Origin: an uncultured Prevotella sp.
GTDB lineage: Bacteria > Bacteroidota > Bacteroidia > Bacteroidales > Bacteroidaceae
DNA: 7,401 nucleotides
Assembly: GCA_945614335.1 (NCBI GenBank)
Contig: CALZAP010000060.1
Location: forward strand, 1 to 7,401
Reading direction: 5' to 3'
The notes below the pieces were generated by a model that saw nothing but the letters and a program-made list of their open reading frames with translations, ran no database searches and was not told the origin of the DNA. Positions 1-5,032 of this stretch are shown piece by piece. How positions within the stretch are numbered: the stretch's first letter is position 1; the number at the start of each line of letters is the position of its first letter. The position numbers and the translations under genes were made by a program.

Positions 1-39
1 GTTACTGCCGCAAAAATCTTTGCGGAGTACCTTGGGTGA
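1..39 (+). CDS. Probable C-terminal end of a rightward gene (partial, product unknown)
   Basis: The first frame reads VTAAKIFAEYLG and stops at TGA (37-39). The residues look like an ordinary amphipathic C-terminal helix, but twelve codons are too few to name a family. Support is positional: the GA-rich repeat begins directly after this stop codon, just as it does after the stop codons of the other two repeat-bordered genes in this window. The codons also contain an inverted repeat, CCGCAAA (8-14) and TTTGCGG (19-25) with a 4-base loop, which could fold in the mRNA. It lacks a following T-run, so I do not call it a terminator. The gene would converge on the OMP gene at 226-1779. The alternative is that this is simply non-coding sequence. 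Confidence 0.4.
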   Translation, partial: VTAAKIFAEYLG

Positions 40-149
40 GAGAGGAGGGTTTTAAAGAGGAGTGAGGAGAGAGGAGTGAGGAGTGAGAAATGATTTGGAG
101 GAGAGAGGAGTGAGGAGAGAGGAGTGAGAAATGATTTGGAGGAGAGAGG
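40..149 (+). repeat. GA-rich heptad repeat (GAGWGAG), with a 41-bp compound unit
   Basis: After a short lead-in and the boundary GTTTTAAAGAG (49-59), the DNA is built from 7-bp units that are either GAGTGAG or GAGAGAG. There are four at 60-87, four at 101-128 and one at 142-148. The blocks are separated by an identical 13-bp spacer, AAATGATTTGGAG, at 88-100 and 129-141. Spacer plus four heptads makes a 41-bp unit present once fully and once partly. Both heptad forms are mirror-symmetric around the central A or T. No coding potential is credible, because a 7-bp unit shifts frame at every repeat. Related copies lie at 180-232 (inverted) and 7351-7401 (direct). Confidence 0.92.
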
Positions 150-179
150 GCTGCGGTGTGTTTTGAGGCTTGAGCTATT

Positions 180-232
180 CTCACTCCTCACTCCTCTCTC
201 CTCTCTCCTCACTCCTCTCTCCTCTTTAAAAC
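180..232 (-). repeat. Inverted copy of the GA heptad repeat, overlapping the OMP stop codon
   Basis: Read on the minus strand this is GTTTTAAAGAG (232-222) followed by six uninterrupted heptads in the order GAGAGAG, GAGTGAG, GAGAGAG, GAGAGAG, GAGTGAG, GAGTGAG (221-180). The boundary is identical to that of the left copy at 49-59, so the two copies are arms of an inverted repeat separated by about 30 to 90 bp. The boundary contains the last Phe codon and TAA stop of the OMP gene. A transcript crossing both arms could form a long hairpin, so the region may serve as a two-way transcription end between convergent genes; that is inference. Confidence 0.9.
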
Positions 233-1779
233 TTGAAATCCACGCCTACACCGATCACACGGTTTGTGCGGGTGAACGAGTTCTTAACGCCCATGGCGTC
301 TGGAGCTTTGTCGTAGTCGTCGTACAAGGTCTGGAACCATGCGGCGTTCACCTTTATCTTGTCGGTAACGTTGTAGCCGATGCCTAGACCGTAGGAGTAT
401 GAGCTCACGTTGAACGAAATGTCGTTCATGCCCGCATCGTTGAAGTCATATACTGTACGCTGCATACCGGCGCTTATCTGAAGCTTTTTGCAAATGTCGT
501 ATTCTGCACCGAAGAGATACTCGTTGCTGTCGCCAAGCATCTCTTTGGTGTATTGCTTGGTGTCTACGTCGAAATAATGGTGCCAGCCTGCCATGACGCG
601 CAACGACGGGAGAATCTCGTATTGGGCACCTACGCTAAGAAGGGCAGGAGAGTCTTCGGCCACCTTCTCGCCGTCCTTGAACTTGTTTACAGCCGAGATG
701 AGACTTGCCTCCTTCACTGTCGACTTGTTTTTCATTCTCATGCGAGTCTTAAACTCGTACTTCGCGGCAAGGTTTAGCTTTCCGGTCTTGTAGTCGATGC
801 CGATGATAGGAGCCACACCCCATGCTGTCTGGTCGCACATCAGGTTCACACCGTTGCGGTATGGCTCAAGCTGATTGAGGCTTCCTTCCGCACCCTTCAG
901 TGTCTCTTGTGTGGCGAGAAGCTGCTGCTGTGTGGCCTGCAGTTCTGCCAACTTTCCTGTAAGTTCAGCCGGTACTGGCACTCCGGCAGCCTCATACTGT
1001 GCTATGCCCTGCTGTACCTGTGCTATACCGCCTTCCACCAATGGCAGGTTTTCTGCTATCTGTGCCAGTCCGCCTTCCACTGTCTGGTTGGCAGCGTCGA
1101 GGAATTTGTCGAAAGCCACGGCTCCATTGGCAGTGTTCACCTTGATGTTGTCCACCTTTGCCTTGTATGAGGCGTTGCCGTAGAGCAGTCGCAGACCGCC
1201 GTAGACAGAGAGGTTTTCATTCAGCTTATATGCAGCTCCGGCAGTGAATCCGAAGTAGTACTGGCGGCCTTCCATAAAGGCACTCATGTCGTAGCCTGTG
1301 GCTCCGAAAGCGCTCAACTGCTTGGAAATCATAGCAATAGACGACTCGAACGTAGGTATTCCGTAGTCGAACGTACACTTGCCGCCACCGCCGGTGATGG
1401 CAAAGCCAAACTGATAGCTCCACTTGCCTTTGTTGTAGGCAGCCTGGAAAGAGGGGATGACAGGAGCGTCGGCCTCGCCTTCAAATTCCTTGAAGTTGCT
1501 GCCGTTGTTGTTCATGCCTAACTTGTAGAGGTCGCACCACGACGACACTGTACGGGTCTGATGCGCGTTCTGGATGTTCAGAGAGAGATGAAATCCTTCA
1601 CCGAGGAAAATCACACCTGCGGGGTTGCTGTACACACCGTCGATGCCGATGGCCGCGTTGCGTGCAGGGTTACGAAGAAAAGAAACATTTTGATTGGTAT
1701 TGGTCAACAGACCACCTGCCATAACTGTTTGTGCTGCCGCCAAAACTATGGCAAGACAGCTTGATTTAATCTTGTTCAT
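226..1779 (-). CDS. OmpP1/FadL/TodX-family outer-membrane transporter
   Basis: This encodes a 517-residue beta-barrel protein of the FadL family, which in Gram-negative bacteria takes hydrophobic compounds such as long-chain fatty acids across the outer membrane. The start is supported by a signal peptide (residues 1-21, cleavage after VMA) followed by the family's plug-like N terminus: GLLTNTNQNVSFLRNPAR and an NPAG motif (52-55). Alternating hydrophobic beta strands continue to a terminal Phe, the usual signal for barrel assembly. Residues about 225-305 are unusual: Gln/Ala/Leu/Glu-rich and apparently helical, best explained as a long extracellular loop or helical hairpin. The substrate cannot be read from sequence. 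The gene stands alone, and its promoter candidate is at 1806-1813. Its last codons fall inside the GA repeat boundary. Confidence 0.93.
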   Translation of the reverse strand: MNKIKSSCLAIVLAAAQTVMAGGLLTNTNQNVSFLRNPARNAAIGIDGVYSNPAGVIFLGEGFHLSLNIQNAHQTRTVSSWCDLYKLGMNNNGSNFKEFEGEADAPVIPSFQAAYNKGKWSYQFGFAITGGGGKCTFDYGIPTFESSIAMISKQLSAFGATGYDMSAFMEGRQYYFGFTAGAAYKLNENLSVYGGLRLLYGNASYKAKVDNIKVNTANGAVAFDKFLDAANQTVEGGLAQIAENLPLVEGGIAQVQQGIAQYEAAGVPVPAELTGKLAELQATQQQLLATQETLKGAEGSLNQLEPYRNGVNLMCDQTAWGVAPIIGIDYKTGKLNLAAKYEFKTRMRMKNKSTVKEASLISAVNKFKDGEKVAEDSPALLSVGAQYEILPSLRVMAGWHHYFDVDTKQYTKEMLGDSNEYLFGAEYDICKKLQISAGMQRTVYDFNDAGMNDISFNVSSYSYGLGIGYNVTDKIKVNAAWFQTLYDDYDKAPDAMGVKNSFTRTNRVIGVGVDFKF

Positions 1780-1805
1780 TAATATAATTTATTCTAAATT
1801 CACCG

Positions 1806-1813
1806 CAAAGTTA
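1806..1813 (-). promoter_or_regulatory. -7 box of the OMP gene promoter
   Basis: The minus strand reads TAACTTTG, a perfect match to the Bacteroidota -7 consensus TAnnTTTG, 26 bp upstream of the OMP start codon. This would give a short A/T-rich leader of roughly 20 nt with no Shine-Dalgarno sequence. I see no good -33 TTTG at the usual 19-21 bp spacing, so the promoter may depend on an activator. Confidence 0.6.
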
Positions 1814-1867
1814 CTAATAATGTTCTGTATTTCCTTAGTTTGCCTCTTTGAATTAAGTATTGTTAAC

Positions 1868-1910
1868 AAGAATATTCTTATTCTTTGCACAAAAGGAATA
1901 TAGTGTGCAA
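1868..1910. promoter_or_regulatory. Two inverted repeats upstream of the OMP promoter (possible operators)
   Basis: AAGAATATTCTT (1868-1879) is a perfect 12-bp palindrome. TTGCAC (1885-1890) pairs with GTGCAA (1905-1910) across a 14-bp loop. Both lie about 55 to 100 bp upstream of the OMP -7 box, where activators or repressors commonly bind. No regulator can be named, and A/T-rich DNA produces some palindromes by chance. Confidence 0.3.
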
Positions 1911-1976
1911 TATATTGGCGTAGGGATTTGCCTATTGCCTTTAGGCATCCTCCCCCGTGTGTTTAGGATAAATCTC

Positions 1977-2007
1977 TTGTCTGTGAAGAGAAAATGAAGT
2001 AATTTTG
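1977..2007 (+). promoter_or_regulatory. Promoter of a small RNA (-33 and -7 boxes)
   Basis: TTG at 1977-1979 is followed after 20 bp by TAATTTTG at 2000-2007, matching the Bacteroidota -33/-7 arrangement. Transcription would begin near 2012. No protein gene lies downstream on this strand before the terminator at 2144-2176. Confidence 0.6.
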
Positions 2008-2011
2008 CAGC

Positions 2012-2176
2012 AAGAAAACAAAGAAAAGGAATCTCTCTCATATAATATATAATAGGTGTAAGAGATTGTATCAGGATATTCATACGTTTTGTTAGGTTAG
2101 TTATGTTTTAAGTTATTTGGTTATTTGTAATTTGATTTTCATTGGCGGTTGTAGGTGCTCTACAGCCGCCTTTTTT
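2012..2176 (+). ncRNA. Candidate small non-coding RNA, about 160 nt
   Basis: A consensus promoter and a strong intrinsic terminator bracket this segment. It has no open reading frame of note: the single ATG is followed by one codon and then a stop. Near the 5' end AATCTCT (2030-2036) can pair with AGAGATT (2061-2067) around an A/U-rich loop. The middle (2085-2140) is U-rich and poorly structured, and the 3' end is the terminator stem. The neighbouring genes on both sides run leftward, so this cannot be the leader of a gene. It does not show the closing stem expected of 6S RNA or the SRP RNA tetraloop region. I do not recognise the family; a Bacteroidota regulatory RNA is the best guess. Confidence 0.5.
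2144..2176 (+). terminator. Intrinsic terminator of the small RNA
   Basis: An 11-bp stem (2144-2154 with 2160-2170, one G-U pair), a 5-nt loop GTGCT, and then six T residues (2171-2176). The minus strand has no T-run after the stem, so it acts on + strand transcripts only. Confidence 0.85.
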
Positions 2177-2211
2177 ATGATAAAAATGATGCGGAATAGC
2201 ATTATTTCAGT

Positions 2212-2243
2212 AATAGTATCATTATTGGCAAAAATAGTATCAT
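2212..2243 (+). promoter_or_regulatory. 11-bp direct repeats, 21 bp apart, upstream of a promoter
   Basis: AATAGTATCAT occurs at 2212-2222 and 2233-2243, start to start 21 bp, or two helical turns. A 9/11 copy lies at 2195-2205. The second perfect copy ends 20 bp before the -7 box at 2264-2271, exactly where a -33 element would be, and that promoter has no TTTG there. This is the layout of an activator site of the response-regulator kind, with two subunits on one DNA face. The regulator is unknown. Confidence 0.45.
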
Positions 2244-2263
2244 CGACATAAGAAAAACTTTCA

Positions 2264-2271
2264 TAACTTTG
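2264..2271 (+). promoter_or_regulatory. -7 box of a second + strand promoter
   Basis: TAACTTTG followed by GCAGCC matches the Bacteroidota -7 consensus. Transcription from about 2276 would run into the hairpin at 2322-2350, giving a transcript of roughly 80 nt, or would continue antisense to the peptidase gene. No rightward coding sequence follows until 3545. Confidence 0.45.
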
Positions 2272-2321
2272 CAGCCGAAAGTTCTCATATATTTGGTTTA
2301 GTGATTTTTAGTTGAATGTTG

Positions 2322-2350
2322 AGGGAGGCTGGGCGAAGGTTCACCTCCCT
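2322..2350. terminator. Hairpin at the 3' end of the C1 peptidase gene
   Basis: AGGGAGG (2322-2328) pairs with CCTCCCT (2344-2350) around a 15-nt partly pairing loop. On the minus strand the stem starts within the peptidase TAA stop codon. On the + strand it is followed by TAATTTT, so a short rightward RNA could also end here. It may work in both directions. Confidence 0.5.
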
Positions 2351-3417
2351 TAATTTTGACATTCCTTGTGCATCACCACTGCTACGGTTTTCAGTTTCAA
2401 GTATTCTTCCGACATATACATCAGTCCTCCATAAGGATTGTCTTTTCCCCACGAGTTTTTCATTATATAGAATCGTCTGCCATTCCCGTCTCGTGCCATG
2501 CCCACGATGGCCATGCAGTGGTCGTCGGTGGTGGAAGCTGAAAAGAAGTCTCGCTGCCGCTGTTCCTGCACGTTGCCTTCGGGAGCCTTGCAGTCAGCCA
2601 ATCCCTTTTCAAACGAAAAGCCCTTCTCGCTGATGTCTCCTTCCCAACAAACGCCATGTCCGCTTTCCACCGCCTTTCTCACCATTGCCATAAGACGCTC
2701 TACGGGTATGTTGTAGAAAAGGTTGTGGTGGAGGTTGTCGGGCAGTTCAAGGTCTACGTAGGTGTTGAAAGGGTGGTGGGTGAAGCTTGTCAGTGCCACA
2801 TAGTCACCGCGAAGGCAGATGCTGCGTCCAAACTCCTCGGGAGTGTATTCCGCACCGAGCATGTAGACGCGGTGAGGCAGCGAGCCAAGGCTTTCGTCGA
2901 GCATGGTCTGAAGCAGTGGTTCGTATTTCTTTGGCGACACTCTTTGCGCCACAGCCTTCTCTGCCACGGCAAAGGTTTTGCGGGCGAGCACGGATGTGCA
3001 GGTGAGGCGGCCGTCGCAGGTGGCTGTATGGTAGTAGCTGTCGTAAGGCATCGTGCCGTAGTCTGCCAGGAGTCGGAGAAGGTCGGGCGCTGTTCCCCTG
3101 TCTGTCAGTTTCGAGCGTCCTTGGCACAACACGTTACGCAGGTATTGCTCTTCCAGCATCCGGCGCACTGTGTAGGCTGGCGACAGGTTCACCGAGTCGC
3201 CTTTCATGATGCGGTCGGTCTCTATAGTGGCAAGCATGGCGTGTATCCAGCAAGTGCCTCCATGCCCCTGGTCCTTCACAGGAGTATGGCCGTTGAGCTT
3301 CTCTATGGTGAATTTCGGTGTCTTCACCGCCACATTTTCGTTGTTGCGTCGGCACGCAACAATTGTTATGACGGCAAGCATTGCCAAAACCACGTGTTTT
3401 ATATTATTGTGCGACAT
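2350..3417 (-). CDS. C1B-like (bleomycin hydrolase type) papain-fold cysteine peptidase, predicted lipoprotein
   Basis: 355 residues. The N terminus has a basic start, a hydrophobic stretch and a lipobox ending in VAC with Cys22, so the protein is probably lipid-anchored. The residues after the Cys (RRNNE) do not resemble the acidic surface-export signal of Bacteroidota, so a periplasm-facing location is likelier. The papain-fold catalytic residues are all present in order: Gln50 (VKDQG), Cys56 (GTCWIH), His300 (TDDHCMAIVG) and Asn321 (MKNSWG). The C-terminal NSWGKDNPYGGLMYMSEEY resembles bleomycin hydrolase/aminopeptidase C rather than cathepsin-type papains, but the protein is shorter than that family's usual 400-450 residues. 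CWIH replaces the more usual CWSF or CWAF. The promoter is at 3446-3476. Substrate unknown; it could be an aminopeptidase or endopeptidase. Confidence 0.85.
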   Translation of the reverse strand: MSHNNIKHVVLAMLAVITIVACRRNNENVAVKTPKFTIEKLNGHTPVKDQGHGGTCWIHAMLATIETDRIMKGDSVNLSPAYTVRRMLEEQYLRNVLCQGRSKLTDRGTAPDLLRLLADYGTMPYDSYYHTATCDGRLTCTSVLARKTFAVAEKAVAQRVSPKKYEPLLQTMLDESLGSLPHRVYMLGAEYTPEEFGRSICLRGDYVALTSFTHHPFNTYVDLELPDNLHHNLFYNIPVERLMAMVRKAVESGHGVCWEGDISEKGFSFEKGLADCKAPEGNVQEQRQRDFFSASTTDDHCMAIVGMARDGNGRRFYIMKNSWGKDNPYGGLMYMSEEYLKLKTVAVVMHKECQN

Positions 3418-3445
3418 GTGACAGATATTTCGTGTTTTGCGAATG

Positions 3446-3476
3446 CAAAAGTAATAAAACGAGGCGAGTGCTCAAA
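3446..3476 (-). promoter_or_regulatory. Complete promoter of the C1 peptidase gene
   Basis: On the minus strand, TTTG (3476-3473), a 19-bp spacer and TACTTTTG (3453-3446) fit both Bacteroidota promoter boxes. Transcription would begin near 3441, giving a leader of about 24 nt before the ATG at 3417. This is the best-formed promoter of any protein gene in the window. Confidence 0.75.
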
Positions 3477-3528
3477 ATAAAATGAGTTAAATAATTGTTA
3501 TATATATCCATAATTCAGATTTTATAAG

Positions 3529-3536
3529 TACTTTTG
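3529..3536 (+). promoter_or_regulatory. -7 box of the DUF4294 gene, almost touching the start codon
   Basis: TACTTTTG followed by CACCCGAA and then the ATG at 3545. In this promoter class transcription starts about 4-7 nt after the box, so the mRNA would have a leader of only a few nucleotides. No TTTG lies at the -33 position. The promoter is divergent from, and about 50 bp away from, that of the peptidase gene. Confidence 0.6.
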
Positions 3537-3544
3537 CACCCGAA

Positions 3545-4177
3545 ATGAGAAATATCGTGACCATAATCATACTGGCGGTTTGCTGCATGGCGGCAAAGGC
3601 ACAGCAAGTCGAAGGCGGAGACAAGAAAAACAACACGCCGGTCGACGACCCTACGTTTGTGCCCACCGTAAAGGTGTCGAAGGTGATAGACAAGGGCGAC
3701 AGCATACCTTATATGGAGATGAGCAACGTCTATGTCTATCCCCAACTCACGTTTAGCGACAAGAAAAAGATGGACGCTTACATGAGACTGGTGAGAAACG
3801 TGAAGAAGGTGCTTCCGATAGCAAAGCAGGTGAACGGTATTATTGTGGAGACATACGAGTTTGTACAGACGCTGCCCGACCAGAAGTCGCGCGACGAACA
3901 TCTGAAGCTGGTGGAGAAAAGCATCATCAAGGACTACAAGCCAAAGATGAAGAAGCTCACCTATTCGCAAGGCAAGTTGCTCATAAAGCTTGTCTACCGC
4001 GAGTGCGACTCTTCGTCATACGATATAGTAAAGGCCATACTCGGTCCGGTAAGGGCGGGATTCTGGCAAGCGTTTGCATGGTGTTTTGGTGCAAACCTCA
4101 AGAAAGGCTACGATCCCGAAGGCACCGACCGATTGACAGAGCGGGTCGTATTAATGGTTGAAGCTGGCCAATTGTAG
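3545..4177 (+). CDS. DUF4294 domain protein, predicted exported
   Basis: 210 residues. A signal peptide (1-19: basic start, IVTIIILAV core, cleavage after AKA) fixes the start at 3545 despite the very short leader. A linker follows, then the DUF4294 region at about residues 60-205. That region has the patterns I associate with this Bacteroidota family: VKKVLPIAKQVNGIIVETYE, the segment LTYSQGKLLIKLVYREC, and GFWQAFAWCFGANLKKGYDPEG near the end. The function of the family is unknown to me. Many Lys and Glu residues in the central part suggest long helices. The gene appears to be single. Its last codons and stop lie in the left arm of the hairpin at 4159-4204. Confidence 0.85.
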   Translation: MRNIVTIIILAVCCMAAKAQQVEGGDKKNNTPVDDPTFVPTVKVSKVIDKGDSIPYMEMSNVYVYPQLTFSDKKKMDAYMRLVRNVKKVLPIAKQVNGIIVETYEFVQTLPDQKSRDEHLKLVEKSIIKDYKPKMKKLTYSQGKLLIKLVYRECDSSSYDIVKAILGPVRAGFWQAFAWCFGANLKKGYDPEGTDRLTERVVLMVEAGQL

Positions 4178-4204
4178 AAGTCCTCTCTACAACGGCCAGC
4201 TTCA
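4159..4204 (+). terminator. Long hairpin enclosing the DUF4294 stop codon
   Basis: An outer 11-bp stem (4159-4169 with 4194-4204), a small internal loop (AA opposite C) and an inner 7-bp stem TTGTAGA (4172-4178) with TCTACAA (4186-4192), closed by a 7-nt loop. The TAG stop (4175-4177) is in the inner stem. No long T-run follows, so it may protect the mRNA 3' end or pause transcription rather than be a classical terminator. Confidence 0.6.
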
Positions 4205-4285
4205 CACGTAACCAATTTTACTTAATACTAATGTCAAATTTCGCGCCCTGACTATATGTCTCACGACATTGTCGGAGGCTTTATA

Positions 4286-4349
4286 TGTAGGATAGTTTGT
4301 CTTTCGAGTGCAAAGATACGACGAAAACCTCAACAATCCTACATTTTTT
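4286..4349 (+). terminator. Weak hairpin with T-run downstream of the DUF4294 gene
   Basis: TGTAGGAT (4286-4293) pairs perfectly with ATCCTACA (4336-4343), followed by six T (4344-4349). The loop is 42 nt, large for an intrinsic terminator, so it may instead be the remnant of a repeat element. A minus-strand -7 box lies within the loop. Confidence 0.35.
4311..4318 (-). promoter_or_regulatory. Possible minus-strand promoter -7 box inside the gene-free region
   Basis: The minus strand reads TATCTTTG followed by CACTCGAAAG, very like the boxes used by real genes here. Transcription would run leftward over about 130 nt with no reading frame and into the hairpin at 4159-4204, antisense to the end of the DUF4294 gene. 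No -33 box is seen, so this may be a chance match. Confidence 0.3.
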
Positions 4350-4422
4350 GTGTAAAAAGAGCCGTAAACGTTTGCGTGCAGTCTAATTTAGCAAACCCGC
4401 TATTGTCGTAAATGTATTGAAT

Positions 4423-4476
4423 GTTCCCACCGTTTTATGCAGGCTAAACACTCAACGGAAACATCTCGTCGCGCGG
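4423..4476 (+). repeat. 54-bp direct repeat, copy A
   Basis: Matches 5033-5086 at a constant 610-bp offset, with 46 of 54 positions identical and no gap. The best-conserved core is AAACACTCAACGGAAA (4446-4461). In copy A, GGCTAAA (4442-4448) pairs with TTTAGCC (4482-4488), so the repeat is part of a hairpin. The changes between copies are mostly non-synonymous in any shared reading frame, which argues against a protein. Confidence 0.85.
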
Positions 4477-4561
4477 CGTCATTTAGCCGGATAATCCACT
4501 ACATTAATGGGTGGAAAAGTCGAGTAATATCACACTTCCTTCTCGAAAAAAAAAGTTTTAA

Positions 4562-4638
4562 AACATCTGTCACTGTCACCCGAATCAGTAACTTCTTGTC
4601 TGTCAGTGTGTTGGTAATCTCTTGTGGTGACAGATGTT
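4562..4638. repeat. Stem-loop element with 12-bp perfect inverted ends
   Basis: AACATCTGTCAC (4562-4573) is the exact reverse complement of GTGACAGATGTT (4627-4638). The 53-nt interior contains further copies of the CTGTCA/TGTCAC motif (4574-4580 and 4600-4606), which allow alternative pairings. It resembles a small non-autonomous repeat or a structured RNA segment. No coding potential is seen. Confidence 0.7.
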
Positions 4639-4824
4639 CTGAAAATGGGGCTAAGACCGCATCGTTATAGTGCTTCTTGGTGAAAAATGTGGTGCTTTTT
4701 TATCACTTTTTTTGCATTTCTGAGGTGTTTTTTCGTAAATATGCAAGGAAAAGGCTTTAAAACCTATGGAAAACTCTAAAATAATTAAGAGCTTTGGAAC
4801 AATAAAGCACGATGTGCTTGTTGT

Positions 4825-4939
4825 ATAAGAACAGCTGTTGGGACGGTCGTACCACAGTTGGTGTCACGAGTGTTCCATAGCTATGGTACAGTCGTGACAC
4901 CAGCTGTGGTACACTCGTGTTACAAGCTGTCCTTTTCTC
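4825..4939. repeat. Five-copy 23-bp array of self-complementary units, forming a 64-bp palindrome
   Basis: A central AGCT (AGTT in copy 2) recurs at 4833, 4856, 4879, 4902 and 4925, exactly 23 bp apart. Each unit is roughly palindromic around this centre; the clearest halves are GTACCACAG and CTGTGGTAC, joined by 5-bp links such as ACTCG or AGTCG. Copies 2 to 4 together form a palindrome with no loop, 4849-4880 against 4881-4912, with 29 of 32 pairs matching. End copies 1 and 5 are more degenerate. A flanking small hairpin, AAGCAC (4805-4810) with GTGCTT (4814-4819), lies just upstream. Function unknown. Confidence 0.88.
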
Positions 4940-5032
4940 CTTATCATACGGTAGTCAGTTTCCTTAGTAACTTACTGTAGTTTTTTTCGCAAGGCTCAAG
5001 TAACTCCTTTTCCCTTCGGCCAGAGCCCTTTG

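Noticed and set aside
60..148. Repeat-rich surface protein encoded by the GA heptads
   Set aside because: Seven-base units change frame each time, frames are short on both strands, and the repeats lie after stop codons.
1929..1947. Terminator hairpin TGCCTA/TAGGCA
   Set aside because: Only six pairs with a 7-nt loop and no T-run on either strand.
1853..2083. 76-codon minus-strand reading frame
   Set aside because: It overlaps the small-RNA promoter and 5' end, has no recognisable domain, no upstream -7 box and A/T-driven composition. I judge it spurious, though conservation in relatives could change that.
2012..2176. Riboswitch or leader peptide region
   Set aside because: No gene follows on the same strand and there is no short peptide frame, so a cis-acting leader is unlikely.
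2656..3480. 274-codon + strand reading frame opposite the C1 peptidase gene
   Set aside because: It is the antisense shadow of a gene with intact catalytic motifs and a lipoprotein signal, and it has no family features of its own.
4437..4670. 77-codon + strand reading frame in the gene-free region
   Set aside because: It runs through direct repeat A and the 12-bp inverted repeat. The equivalent frame in repeat B is not maintained and no domain is visible.
4825..4939. CRISPR array
   Set aside because: Units are contiguous and palindromic with only about 5-bp links, not identical repeats separated by unique 30-bp spacers, and no cas gene is present.
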